From the NCBI RefSeq assembly GCF_028622115.1, contig NZ_CP097263.1, positions 7,750,001-7,814,000 of the forward strand: a stretch of DNA of 64,000 bases. The letters are read 5' to 3'. The notes beneath the pieces were generated by a model, which saw only the letters and a program-made list of their open reading frames with translations, was not told where the DNA came from and did no database searches. The stretch's first letter is position 1. Every line of letters starts with the position of its first letter. Below, in pieces: positions 18,908 through 27,793 of this stretch. The stretch comes from Kutzneria chonburiensis. GTDB taxonomy: Bacteria > Actinomycetota > Actinomycetes > Mycobacteriales > Pseudonocardiaceae. The position numbers and the translations under genes are program-made.

Positions 18908-19959
18908 CGGCATTGCCAGGCCTGAAGCTCGGCCCGGTCGGACTGCGGTTCCGCCTGCGGCCGCTGGTGGTGCCGCTCATCGCCCTGGCCGTGACGGTCT
19001 TCGTGGTGGCGCTGAACATCCGCCTCGGCGACTTCCCGATGTCGGTCGGCGACGTGCTGCGCGTGCTGGTCGGCGGCGCCGACGCGGCCGAGCAGTACAT
19101 CGTCTTCGACCTGCGGCTGCCGCGAACGCTGACCGGCCTGCTGATCGGGGCGGCGTTCGGCGTTTCCGGCGCGATCACGCAAGCCATCTCCCGCAACCCG
19201 TTGGCCAGCCCCGATGTCCTCGGTGTCACGCCGGGTGCCTCGGCCGGCGCGGTCGGCGTGATCGTGCTGGCCAGCACGTACGGCGGCGCGGCCAGCATCG
19301 CGGCGGCCATCGGCCTGCCGGTGGCGGCGCTGATCGGCGGCCTGCTGTCGGCCGCGCTGGTCTACCTGCTGGCCTGGCGGCGCGGCGTGGACGGTTACCG
19401 GCTCGTGCTGGTCGGCATCGGCGTGCAGGCGTTCATGCTCAACCTCACGTACTGGCTGCTCACGATCGGCGACATCAGCCAGGCCGGCCAAGCGCTGGTG
19501 TGGATCACCGGCAGCCTCAACGGCCGCAGCTGGGGCGACCTGATCCCGGTAGCCGTGGCGCTGGCCCTGTTCCTGCCGTTGTCGCTGGTCGGCGCGCACG
19601 CGCTGGGGGCGCTCCAGTTCGACGACGACACCGTGCGCAACCTGGGCACACGGGTGGAGCTGAGCCGGTTCGCATTGATCCTGATCGCGGTCATCCTGGC
19701 CGCCATCGCGACCGCAGCTGCCGGCCCGGTGTTCTTCGTCGCGCTGGCCACGCCGCAGATCGCCCAACGCCTCGCCGGCACCGCCCGGCCGCCGCTGGTG
19801 GCCTCCGCGATCATCGGTGCGCTCCTGGTCAGCGTCTCGGATCTGGTGGCGCGCACGGCTTTTGGCATCGAGCTGCCGGTCGGCGTGGTCACGGCCGTGC
19901 TCGGTGCGCCCTACCTGATGTTCCTGATCATTCGTAAGCGCCGGGAGGTGCGGGCGTGA
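18904..19959 (+). CDS. Iron-siderophore ABC transporter permease 2 (FecCD family)
   Basis: A second BtuC-type permease (351 aa) that should pair with the first as a heterodimer. Family segments are DLRLPRTLTGLLIGAAFGVSGAITQ, ISRNPLASPDVLGVTPGASAG and AAAGPVFFVALATPQIAQRL. The GTG at 18904 overlaps the upstream stop by 4 nt. The start is supported by this coupling rather than by a strong ribosome-binding site. Confidence 0.93.
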   Translation: MTALPGLKLGPVGLRFRLRPLVVPLIALAVTVFVVALNIRLGDFPMSVGDVLRVLVGGADAAEQYIVFDLRLPRTLTGLLIGAAFGVSGAITQAISRNPLASPDVLGVTPGASAGAVGVIVLASTYGGAASIAAAIGLPVAALIGGLLSAALVYLLAWRRGVDGYRLVLVGIGVQAFMLNLTYWLLTIGDISQAGQALVWITGSLNGRSWGDLIPVAVALALFLPLSLVGAHALGALQFDDDTVRNLGTRVELSRFALILIAVILAAIATAAAGPVFFVALATPQIAQRLAGTARPPLVASAIIGALLVSVSDLVARTAFGIELPVGVVTAVLGAPYLMFLIIRKRREVRA

Positions 19960-20750
19960 CGCCACGACTGCGGGCCGAGTCGCTTCAACTCGGCTACGGC
20001 GACTCGCTCGTCGTCGACGGGCTCGACCTGGACGTCGTCGCCGGCACCGTGACCGCGGTGATCGGCCCCAACGGCTGCGGCAAGTCCACTCTGCTCCGGG
20101 CCATGGGCCGGCTGCTCGCGCCGCGCGGCGGGCAGGTGCTGTTGGACGGCAAGCGCATCGACAAGATGCCCACCAAGGAGGTCGCCAAGATCCTCGGCGT
20201 GCTGCCGCAGTCGCCGCAGGCCCCCGAGGGACTCACCGTCGCCGACCTTGTCGCGCGCGGCCGGCACCCGCATCAGGCCTGGTATCGGCAGTGGTCGTCC
20301 GACGATCATGTGGCCATCGACGAGGCGCTGGAGATGACCGGTATGACCGAGTTCGCCGAGCGGACGCTCGACCAGCTCTCCGGCGGCCAGCGGCAGCGGG
20401 CGTGGATCTCCATGGCGTTGGCCCAGGGCACCGAGCTGCTTCTGCTCGACGAGCCCACGACGTACCTCGACCTCGCCCACCAGGTCGACGTGCTGGACCT
20501 GGTGCAACGACTGCACAGCGAGCTGGGGCGGACAGTCGTGATGGTGCTGCACGACCTCAATCTCGCCGCCCGCTACGCCGACCGGCTTGTCGCCCTGCGC
20601 GCCGGCAAGGTCGTCGCCCAGGGCAAGCCGCACGACGTGTTGACGGAGGACCTGCTCCGGGACGTCTTCGACCTGGAGGCCAAGGTCATCGACGACCCCG
20701 TCGCCGGCACACCCTTGGTCGTCCCGATCGGCACCCGGCACCGTACCTGA
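19956..20750 (+). CDS. Iron-siderophore ABC transporter ATPase (FecE-like)
   Basis: The 264-aa nucleotide-binding subunit. Walker A is GPNGCGKST near residue 30, the signature is LSGGQRQRAW, Walker B is LLLLDEPTTYLDLAHQ, and the switch His is in VMVLHDLNLAARYAD. The sequence is closest in style to siderophore and haem importers. GTG overlaps the upstream stop (GTGA). No periplasmic binding protein gene lies in the operon, so the importer must use one encoded elsewhere. A long palindrome follows the stop. Confidence 0.95.
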   Translation: MTPRLRAESLQLGYGDSLVVDGLDLDVVAGTVTAVIGPNGCGKSTLLRAMGRLLAPRGGQVLLDGKRIDKMPTKEVAKILGVLPQSPQAPEGLTVADLVARGRHPHQAWYRQWSSDDHVAIDEALEMTGMTEFAERTLDQLSGGQRQRAWISMALAQGTELLLLDEPTTYLDLAHQVDVLDLVQRLHSELGRTVVMVLHDLNLAARYADRLVALRAGKVVAQGKPHDVLTEDLLRDVFDLEAKVIDDPVAGTPLVVPIGTRHRT

Positions 20751-20754
20751 AACG

Positions 20755-20805
20755 CCACATGCGCTTCCTATGTGGCGTCAGACGCCACATAGGAAGCGCA
20801 TGTGG
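20755..20805. repeat. Long palindrome, copy 2 (shared with 14472)
   Basis: The stem is 24 bp with a 3-nt loop. The outer 20-bp arms (20756-20775 and 20785-20804) are identical to copy 1, while the centre differs. GGTTTTA follows on the plus strand, so it could terminate the transporter operon. It lies between convergent genes, as copy 1 does. Confidence 0.85.
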
Positions 20806-20854
20806 TTTTACCGATGGCTCGCCGACTCCCCCACAGAATCCGGCGAACCGGGGA

Positions 20855-22351
20855 TCAGACCTGGGCGAACTCCGGCTCCGGGGCGGCCTCCGCAGCCTTC
20901 TGCTCACGCGGCTTGCGCAGCCCGCTGATCGTCACGGTGGCGATCAGGCCGAGCAGCGCCACGCCGGTCACCACCGCCAGCGCCGGGTGGTAGCTGGCGA
21001 CGACCTCGGCGGTGGTCCGCGGCGTGACGGCGTTGAGCACCGCGGTCACCACGGCCAGCGCGATGGCCCCGCCGACCTGGAAGGACGTCTGGACCAGGCC
21101 GGCGGCCAGACCCTGCTCATCGTCCGCGACACCGGTGGTGGCCTGCATGTTCAGCGCCGGGAAGGACAGCGCGAAGCCGATGCCGACCAGGATCATGCTG
21201 GGCAGGATGGCGATCGCGTAGTTCGGGTTGGCGTCGATCTGCAGGAACAGGCCGTAGGCCACGACGAACGCGGCCAGGCCGACGGCGATCACCCGGCCGG
21301 AGCCGAAGCGGTTGACCAGCGCGCCGGTGCGCGGCCCGCCGAAGGCGACGATCAGGCCGGCCGGCAGGAAGGCCAGCGCCATGCTCAGCGGCGACCAGTG
21401 CAGCAGCGACTGCATGTAGATGGTGCCGATGAACTGGAAGCCGGCGTACGAGCCGAACACGGCCATCGCGGTCAGGTCGGCCGACAGCACGTTCTTGTTG
21501 CGCAGGATGCCCAGCCGCAGCAGCGGGTGCGCCACCCGGCGTTCGATGATCACGAAGGCGACGACCAGCGCGATCACCACGGCGAACGAGCCGAGCGTGA
21601 GCGGCGAGGCCCAGCCCACCGCGGACGCCGAGACGACGGTGTAGACGAGCAGCAGCAGCGCGAGCGTGCTGGTGACGGCGCCAAGCACGTCGTAGCCCTG
21701 TCGAGGGCCGTCGGGTCGACCGTGGTTGGGGATGAGCTTGATGCCGAGCAGCAGCACCAGGACGGCGAACGGGGCCGGCATCAGGAAGGTCCAGCGCCAG
21801 CCGACCTCGGTCATCAGGCCGCCGAGGATCAGGCCGGAGGAGAAGCCGCTGGCGCCGAAGGCCGTGTAGATGGACAGCGCCCGGTTGCGGGCCGGGCCCT
21901 CCGGGAACGTGGTGGTGATGATCGACAGGCCGGCCGGTGCGGTGAACGCGGCGGCGGCGCCCTTGATGAAGCGGGCGGCGATCAGCAGGGTCGGGTCGTC
22001 GACCAGGCCGCCGAGCAGCGACGCGGCGGCGAACACGCCCAGCGCGATCAGCAGCACGCGGCGGCGGCCGAGTAGGTCGGCGGTACGGCCGCCGAGCAGC
22101 AGGAAGCCGCCGTAGCCGAGCACGTAGCCGGAGATCACCCACTGCAGTGAGGAGGTGGTCATGTGCAGCTCGGAGCCGATCGAGGGCAGCGCGACGCCGA
22201 CCATGGAGACGTCGAGGCCGTCCAGGAACAGCACGCCGCACAGCAGCATCAGTGCCGCCCACAGGCTGGCGGGCCAACGCGCGCCGGGTTGGGCGGACAG
22301 GGCGGGTGTTGCGGGTGTGGTCACGTCGGTAGACACTACATGCATGTGCAT
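20855..22351 (-). CDS. MFS transporter, DHA2-type drug exporter
   Basis: A 498-aa major facilitator protein with many membrane helices, probably 14 as in the DHA2 group. It has the motif A-like loop GGRTADLLGRRRVLL after the second helix and the VGVALPSIGSEL motif of proton-coupled drug exporters. The N-terminus has several possible starts (ATG at 22351 and 22345), none with a clear ribosome-binding site. It is divergent from a MarR regulator, and the palindromes between them overlap its start. Export of an antibiotic or toxic metabolite under MarR control is likely. The drug is unknown. Confidence 0.9.
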   Translation of the reverse strand: MHMHVVSTDVTTPATPALSAQPGARWPASLWAALMLLCGVLFLDGLDVSMVGVALPSIGSELHMTTSSLQWVISGYVLGYGGFLLLGGRTADLLGRRRVLLIALGVFAAASLLGGLVDDPTLLIAARFIKGAAAAFTAPAGLSIITTTFPEGPARNRALSIYTAFGASGFSSGLILGGLMTEVGWRWTFLMPAPFAVLVLLLGIKLIPNHGRPDGPRQGYDVLGAVTSTLALLLLVYTVVSASAVGWASPLTLGSFAVVIALVVAFVIIERRVAHPLLRLGILRNKNVLSADLTAMAVFGSYAGFQFIGTIYMQSLLHWSPLSMALAFLPAGLIVAFGGPRTGALVNRFGSGRVIAVGLAAFVVAYGLFLQIDANPNYAIAILPSMILVGIGFALSFPALNMQATTGVADDEQGLAAGLVQTSFQVGGAIALAVVTAVLNAVTPRTTAEVVASYHPALAVVTGVALLGLIATVTISGLRKPREQKAAEAAPEPEFAQV

Positions 22352-22359
22352 CTAATGCA
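22338..22359. promoter_or_regulatory. Candidate MarR operator (two overlapping palindromes)
   Basis: ACATGCATGT (22338-22347) is a perfect palindrome and is followed by TGCATCTAATGCA (22347-22359), with 5-3-5 symmetry. They cover the MFS start codon and lie about 50 bp before the MarR start. Confidence 0.6.
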
Positions 22360-22411
22360 AGCGGATTTAATGCGTTGGAATTTTATGACGGCGAGGACTA
22401 AGATGCGGGGC

Positions 22412-22786
22412 GTGACCGAGAACGAGCTCGTCAGCACCTGGCGCGACCTGCTGGGGCGCTACCACGCCACGTGGTGCGCGCTGGATCGTGAGCTGCGTGA
22501 GGGGCACGGCCTCGGGGCCAGCGAGTTCGAGGTGCTCGACCAGCTCGCGGAGAGCTGCTGCGACAAGCCGGCGATACGGATGCAGGAGCTCGGCAAGAGC
22601 GTCCAGCTCAGTCAGAGTGCCCTGTCGAGGGTCGTTGCGCGGCTCGAAGCTGACGGACTGGTGACTCGAGCTCTGTGCGCCGACGATCGTCGGGGGATCT
22701 ACGTCGAGTTGACGGAGGACGGCCGGTCCCGGCACGCCGCCGCGGCCCCGGTCCATCGGTCGGTGCTGGCCGCCAATCTGAGCTGA
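22412..22786 (+). CDS. MarR-family transcriptional regulator
   Basis: A winged-helix regulator of about 124 aa. The core reads LRMQELGKSVQLSQSALSR-like (here IRMQELGKSVQLSQSALSRV), the recognition helix, then the wing ADDRRGIYVELTEDG with the family's D-x-R-(G/S) motif. The start is uncertain. GTG at 22412 lies 8 nt after TAAGAT, with TTGGAA 18 bp further upstream, which suggests a nearly leaderless mRNA; ATG codons upstream in frame are possible. It probably represses the divergent MFS gene and itself. Confidence 0.85.
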   Translation: MTENELVSTWRDLLGRYHATWCALDRELREGHGLGASEFEVLDQLAESCCDKPAIRMQELGKSVQLSQSALSRVVARLEADGLVTRALCADDRRGIYVELTEDGRSRHAAAAPVHRSVLAANLS

Positions 22787-22849
22787 GGCTGTCCGATTTT
22801 CACCCTTTTGGTGACCCCGCTCACAGTGAATGTCAGCTGATGGTGGCTT

Positions 22850-22866
22850 GTTCGCGGTAAGCGGAC
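22850..22866 (+). promoter_or_regulatory. Possible ClgR operator upstream of clpC
   Basis: GTTCGC-GGTAA-GCGGAC is an inverted repeat with one mismatch and a 5-bp centre, resembling the GTTCGC-N5-GCG sites of ClgR, the actinobacterial activator of clp genes. It lies about 180 bp before the clpC ATG. The match to published consensus forms is partial. Confidence 0.4.
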
Positions 22867-23047
22867 AGTGGGAATCTGCCTGTCAGAACCCACGTTGTGC
22901 CACGTGTCAGGGCGCTCGCGGGGTCTGCGGCTGCGAGCGGCACTGAGAGCAACGGGTCCGCCTACTACAGTGGACCCCAGGTGCTGACCCCACCGGCGAG
23001 GTCATGGGTGGGTGGAGGACCGCCGACGCAGCTGTCAGGGAGTGCAT

Positions 23048-25594
23048 ATGTTCGAGAGGTTCACCGACCGCGCGAGGCGGGTGGTCGTCCTGGCTCAAGA
23101 AGAGGCCAGGATGCTCAACCACAACTACATCGGCACCGAGCACATCCTCCTGGGTCTGATCCACGAGGGTGAGGGTGTCGCCGCCAAGGCGCTGGAGTCG
23201 CTGGGCATCGCCCTCGAGGGCGTTCGCCAGCAGGTGGAAGAGATCATCGGTCAGGGTCAGCAGGCGCCGAGCGGGCACATCCCGTTCACGCCCCGGGCCA
23301 AGAAGGTGCTCGAGCTGTCGCTGCGCGAGGCGCTGCAGCTCGGCCACAACTACATCGGCACCGAGCACATCCTGCTCGGACTGATCCGCGAGGGCGAGGG
23401 CGTGGCCGCCCAGGTCCTGGTCAAGCTGGGCGCGGACCTCAACCGCGTCCGCCAGCAGGTGCTTCAGCTGCTGTCCGGCTACCAGGGCAAGGAGCCGGCC
23501 GAGGCCGGCGGCCGCGGCGAGGGCACTCCGTCCTCCTCGCTCGTGCTGGACCAGTTCGGCCGCAATCTCACCGCGCTTGCCCGCGAGGGCAAGGTGGACC
23601 CGGTCATCGGCCGGGCCAAGGAGATCGAGCGGGTCATGCAGGTGCTCTCGCGCCGCACCAAGAACAACCCGGTGCTCATCGGCGAGCCGGGCGTCGGCAA
23701 GACCGCCGTCGTCGAGGGCCTTGCCCAGATGATCGTCAAGGGCGAGGTGCCCGAGACGCTCAAGGACAAGCAGCTCTACACCCTCGACCTGGGCTCGCTG
23801 GTCGCCGGCTCTCGCTACCGCGGTGACTTCGAGGAGCGCCTGAAGAAGGTGCTCAAGGAGATCCGCACCCGCGGCGACATCATCCTGTTCATCGACGAGA
23901 TCCACACCCTGGTCGGCGCGGGCGCCGCCGAGGGTGCGATCGACGCCGCCAGCATCCTCAAGCCGATGCTGGCCCGCGGCGAGCTCCAGACCATCGGCGC
24001 GACCACGCTCGACGAGTACCGCAAGTACGTCGAGAAGGACCCGGCCCTCGAGCGCCGGTTCCAGCCGATCCAGGTCGGCGAGCCGACGCTGGAGCAGACC
24101 ATCGAGATCCTCAAGGGTCTGCGCGACCGGTACGAGGCGCACCACCGCGTCTCGATCACCGACTCGGCGCTGGTGGCCGCGGCCACGCTGGCCGACCGGT
24201 ACATCAACGACCGGTTCCTGCCGGACAAGGCGATCGACCTGATCGACGAGGCCGGCGCCCGGATGCGCATCCGCCGCATGACCGCGCCGCCGGACCTGCG
24301 CGAGTTCGACGAGAAGATCGCCGACGTTCGCCGGGACAAGGAGTCCGCGATCGACGCGCAGGACTTCGAGCGCGCGGCCAAGCTCCGTGACCAGGAGAAG
24401 CAGCTGCTCGCGCAGAAGGCCGAGCGTGAGAAGCAGTGGAAGGACGGCGACCTCGACGTCGTCGCCGAGGTCGACGACGAGCAGATCGCGGAGGTGCTGG
24501 CCAACTGGACCGGTATCCCCGTCTTCAAGCTCACCGAGGAGGAGACCACCCGTCTGCTCCGCATGGAGGACGAGGTCCACAAGCGGATCATCGGCCAGGA
24601 AGAGGCGGTCAAGGCCGTCTCCAAGGCGATCCGCCGTACCCGTGCCGGCCTGAAGGACCCGAAGCGCCCGTCCGGCTCGTTCATCTTCGCCGGCCCGTCC
24701 GGTGTCGGTAAGACCGAGCTGTCCAAGGCGCTGGCCAACTTCCTGTTCGGCGACGACGACGCCCTGATCCAGATCGACATGGGCGAGTTCCACGACCGGT
24801 ACACCGCGTCCCGCCTGTTCGGTGCGCCTCCCGGCTACGTTGGCTACGAGGAGGGCGGCCAGCTCACCGAGAAGGTGCGCCGCAAGCCGTTCTCGGTCGT
24901 GCTGTTCGACGAGATCGAGAAGGCCCACCAGGAGGTCTACAACACCCTCCTGCAGGTGCTGGAGGACGGCCGCCTGACCGACGGCCAGGGGCGCACGGTG
25001 GACTTCAAGAACACCGTGATCATCTTCACCTCCAACCTGGGCACGCAGGACATCTCCAAGGCCGTCGGCCTCGGCTTCTCCGGTGGTGGTGTCGAAGGCA
25101 CCAACTACGAGCGGATGAAGATCAAGGTCAACGACGAGCTGAAGAAGCATTTCCGCCCGGAGTTCCTCAACCGCATCGACGACATCATCGTGTTCCACCA
25201 GCTGACCCAGGACGAGATCATCAAGATGGTCGACCTGATGATCACGCGCGTCGAGGCGCAGCTGAAGAACAAGGACATGTCGCTCGAGCTCACGCCGTTG
25301 GCCAAGCAGCTGCTGGCCAAGCGGGGCTTCGACCCGGTGCTGGGCGCGCGGCCGCTGCGTCGCACGATCCAGCGCGAGATCGAGGACCAGCTGTCGGAGA
25401 AGATCCTGTTCGGGGAGCTCCAGCCCGGCCAGATCGTGCTCTGCGACGTGGAGGGCTGGAGCGGCGAAGGCTCCGACGACAAGGCGCACTTCGTGTTCCG
25501 CGGCGAGACCCGTCCGCTGCGGATCCCGGACGCCCCGCCGGTCGGCCTGGCCGCGCACGGCGGCGACGTCGCGCAGGAGTTCGACGCCGAGTGA
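23048..25594 (+). CDS. clpC: ATP-dependent Clp protease ATPase subunit ClpC
   Basis: Hexameric AAA+ unfoldase that feeds proteins to ClpP. The 848-aa protein has two N-terminal Clp-N repeats (about residues 1-145). The first AAA+ module has GEPGVGKT at 212-219. A UVR motif ([15 protein letters not shown]) near 439 lies in the middle domain. The second AAA+ module has GPSGVGKT at 549-556. The ATG at 23048 has GGGAG 8 nt upstream. Its location after lsr2 matches the conserved order. A hairpin terminator follows. Confidence 0.98.
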   Translation: MFERFTDRARRVVVLAQEEARMLNHNYIGTEHILLGLIHEGEGVAAKALESLGIALEGVRQQVEEIIGQGQQAPSGHIPFTPRAKKVLELSLREALQLGHNYIGTEHILLGLIREGEGVAAQVLVKLGADLNRVRQQVLQLLSGYQGKEPAEAGGRGEGTPSSSLVLDQFGRNLTALAREGKVDPVIGRAKEIERVMQVLSRRTKNNPVLIGEPGVGKTAVVEGLAQMIVKGEVPETLKDKQLYTLDLGSLVAGSRYRGDFEERLKKVLKEIRTRGDIILFIDEIHTLVGAGAAEGAIDAASILKPMLARGELQTIGATTLDEYRKYVEKDPALERRFQPIQVGEPTLEQTIEILKGLRDRYEAHHRVSITDSALVAAATLADRYINDRFLPDKAIDLIDEAGARMRIRRMTAPPDLREFDEKIADVRRDKESAIDAQDFERAAKLRDQEKQLLAQKAEREKQWKDGDLDVVAEVDDEQIAEVLANWTGIPVFKLTEEETTRLLRMEDEVHKRIIGQEEAVKAVSKAIRRTRAGLKDPKRPSGSFIFAGPSGVGKTELSKALANFLFGDDDALIQIDMGEFHDRYTASRLFGAPPGYVGYEEGGQLTEKVRRKPFSVVLFDEIEKAHQEVYNTLLQVLEDGRLTDGQGRTVDFKNTVIIFTSNLGTQDISKAVGLGFSGGGVEGTNYERMKIKVNDELKKHFRPEFLNRIDDIIVFHQLTQDEIIKMVDLMITRVEAQLKNKDMSLELTPLAKQLLAKRGFDPVLGARPLRRTIQREIEDQLSEKILFGELQPGQIVLCDVEGWSGEGSDDKAHFVFRGETRPLRIPDAPPVGLAAHGGDVAQEFDAE

Positions 25595-25611
25595 GCTGAC
25601 GCATTGACGAG

Positions 25612-25643
25612 GGGCGGTTTCCCGGTTCGCCGGGGAACCGCCC
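25612..25643 (+). terminator. clpC terminator
   Basis: GGGCGGTT and AACCGCCC form the base of a GC-rich stem with near-complementary inner bases; TTTGTCG follows. It begins 17 nt after the clpC stop. Confidence 0.7.
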
Positions 25644-25656
25644 TTTGTCGTGTTCA

Positions 25657-26688
25657 ATGGATGGTGTGGCCAGCAGCGTGCGGAGCCGTCCCACCCGTCG
25701 GGCCCCCGTCTACCTGGACGAAGGTCGGCGGCGGATCGGCGGCGCCGGGCTGACCTTCCTGCTGTCCCTGTTCACCGCCGCCGTGATCGCCATGGTCGCG
25801 TTGCGGCTGCTCGGCATCGACGGTGATCACGTCATGGTCGTGCTCTTGGCCGGCACCCCGTTCGCCGCCGGCGGTGGGGGCCTGCTCGTGCTCGTCGCCA
25901 TGATGTGCCGGCGTTGGGCGGTCGCCGTCGTCGCGCTGGCCTTCACCGCCTGTCTCGTCGCCGCCGTCCTGCCGCGGACCTTCACCGCGCCTCGGCCGTA
26001 CGGTTCCGGGCCGGCCGTCCGCGTGCTCAGCCTTGACCTGGCCCAGGGCCGGGCCAACGCCGCCGACGTCGTCTCCTTGATCCGTGATCAGCACGTCGAC
26101 GTCGTCGCCTTCCAGGAGCTGACCCCTTCGTCGGTCACCGCCCTGAACGCCGCCGGCCTCTCGGCCGACATGCCTTCGCAGCTGTTCGCCCCCGGCGACG
26201 GGCCGACCGGCTCCGGCATCGCCTCCCGGTACCCGCTGCAAGAGGTCGTCATCGACCCGCCTACCACGTTCCCGCAGGTCACCGCCCGTGTTTCGCTGCC
26301 CCAGCAGCGGGCCGTCGAGGTCGAGTCCGTGCACGTCCGGCCGCCGACCGACGACAACACCACCGACACGTGGAAGCGGGAGCTCGACGCCCTCCCCGAT
26401 CCCGTCGACGGCGCCCCGCCCATGATCTTGGCCGGCGACTTCAACGCCACCGTCGACCATGCCGGCCTGCGTTCCACCCTCGTCAGCGGCTACGTCGACG
26501 CTGCCTCCGAGGCCGGCCAGGGCCTCACCCCCACCTGGCCCACCGGCGGCACCCTGCCCCCTCTGCTGCCCATCGACCACCTCCTCGTCGACAACCGCTG
26601 CCCCGTCGACTCCTTCGCCGCCTTCGACATCCCCGGCAGCGACCACAAGGCCGTCCTCACGCAGTTCGTCGCCACGATTCGCGGTTGA
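25657..26688 (+). CDS. Membrane-anchored endonuclease/exonuclease/phosphatase family protein
   Basis: The 343-aa protein has three N-terminal membrane helices (about residues 28-50, 60-80 and 87-107). An extracellular EEP (DNase I-like) domain follows. Fold marks are VVAFQELTPSS (catalytic Glu), ILAGDFNATVDH (Asp and Asn) and a final GSDHKAVLTQF with the catalytic Asp-His pair. Bacterial members act on nucleic acids, phospholipids or inositol phosphates, and the substrate here is not clear. ATG at 25657 is chosen; GTG at 25666 is possible. Confidence 0.85.
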   Translation: MDGVASSVRSRPTRRAPVYLDEGRRRIGGAGLTFLLSLFTAAVIAMVALRLLGIDGDHVMVVLLAGTPFAAGGGGLLVLVAMMCRRWAVAVVALAFTACLVAAVLPRTFTAPRPYGSGPAVRVLSLDLAQGRANAADVVSLIRDQHVDVVAFQELTPSSVTALNAAGLSADMPSQLFAPGDGPTGSGIASRYPLQEVVIDPPTTFPQVTARVSLPQQRAVEVESVHVRPPTDDNTTDTWKRELDALPDPVDGAPPMILAGDFNATVDHAGLRSTLVSGYVDAASEAGQGLTPTWPTGGTLPPLLPIDHLLVDNRCPVDSFAAFDIPGSDHKAVLTQFVATIRG

Positions 26689-26719
26689 TCTCCAGCGCGG
26701 CCGTGCCATGCTGTCGCGC

Positions 26720-27793
26720 ATGAGGGGGAGGAACTCTGTTGTAGTGCTGCTCGCGCTGGCTCTGGCCGGCTGCGGCGGCCCCGATCAGTCCACCGCGCCG
26801 GCCATGCCGCCGGGCAGCTTCGTCCAGCACTCGAACGCGGTTCAGGCGGCTCGGGTGGACAACACCATCAGCGCGGCGCCGGGCATCCGGACCCTGGTAC
26901 CCGTCGGCAAGTGCGCCATCGGCATCGGCACGTATGCCAGTGGCAACGGCACCGTCGGCACGCATTGGAACGGCAGCCCCGACTGCACGTCGTTCACGCT
27001 GCCGTCGAACGCCCAGCACGCGGGCATGAAGGCGTCATCCGCTGTCGCACTGGCCGACGGTTCGGTGGTCGGTGCCTACTCGGTGTTGCAGCGGCTTGGC
27101 CCGGACGGTGTCGTGACGTCACTGGCCGACCTGGGTGATGTCTCGGCCACGGCCATCGTGCGCGCCGGCAATCGGCTCGTGATCGGTGGTGCGCGGCTGG
27201 TCGACGGCAAGACCAGCCCGCTGCTGTGGACCTCGTCCGACGATGGCAAGACCGCGTCGCCGGTGTCGTTCCCGCCGGTCAGCGGCTATGTCGGCGCGAT
27301 GGCCGCCGGCGGTGACACCGTGGTGGCCGTCGAGCAGCAGGCCGACGACGCCGGGCTCGGCATCTGGCGGTCGGTGGACGACGGCCAGCATTGGCAACTC
27401 ACCGAGTTCACCGCCGGTCCGAAGACCGCGATGACCACCAAGCTGGTGCGGACCGGGCACGGCTGGCTCCTGGTCGGCTCCAGCCAGGACGACCCGGCCC
27501 ATTCATTCCTCGCCACCAGCTCCGACGGTGTCGCGTGGAAGATGATCGACACCGCCAAGTTGGGCGAGGGTCACGTCTGGGACGCCACCACCGTCAAGGA
27601 CGACGACGTCGTGTTGGTCGGCGAGACACTGAGCCCCGACGGTCGTTCCTACTGCGGTGTGGCCTGGACCGGCACCGTGGACGCACTCCGTCGCGTCGAT
27701 CTCGGCTGCGATGACGTGCCGCACGCTGTCGCCACACTGGCCGACGGTCGCGTGATCGTGGTGGGGCCCAAGGACGTGTGGGTCAGGGCTTGA
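26720..27793 (+). CDS. Secreted lipoprotein with beta-propeller-like repeats
   Basis: The N-terminus MRGRNSVVVLLALALAGCGG is a lipoprotein signal with lipobox LAGC. The remaining ~335 residues contain repeating blades with Asp-boxes of the S-x-D-x-G-x-T/S-W type (TSSDDGKT, SVDDGQHWQ, ATSSDGVAWK). This suggests a sialidase-like or WD-like beta-propeller on the outer face of the membrane. No catalytic residues can be assigned. An ATG at 26708 is an alternative start. Its 3' end overlaps the convergent M1 peptidase gene by 11 bp. Confidence 0.75.
   Translation: MRGRNSVVVLLALALAGCGGPDQSTAPAMPPGSFVQHSNAVQAARVDNTISAAPGIRTLVPVGKCAIGIGTYASGNGTVGTHWNGSPDCTSFTLPSNAQHAGMKASSAVALADGSVVGAYSVLQRLGPDGVVTSLADLGDVSATAIVRAGNRLVIGGARLVDGKTSPLLWTSSDDGKTASPVSFPPVSGYVGAMAAGGDTVVAVEQQADDAGLGIWRSVDDGQHWQLTEFTAGPKTAMTTKLVRTGHGWLLVGSSQDDPAHSFLATSSDGVAWKMIDTAKLGEGHVWDATTVKDDDVVLVGETLSPDGRSYCGVAWTGTVDALRRVDLGCDDVPHAVATLADGRVIVVGPKDVWVRA

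Noticed and set aside
22907-25657. 916-codon minus-strand frame opposite clpC
   Set aside because: An antisense frame caused by high GC at codon position 3; ClpC on the other strand is unmistakable.
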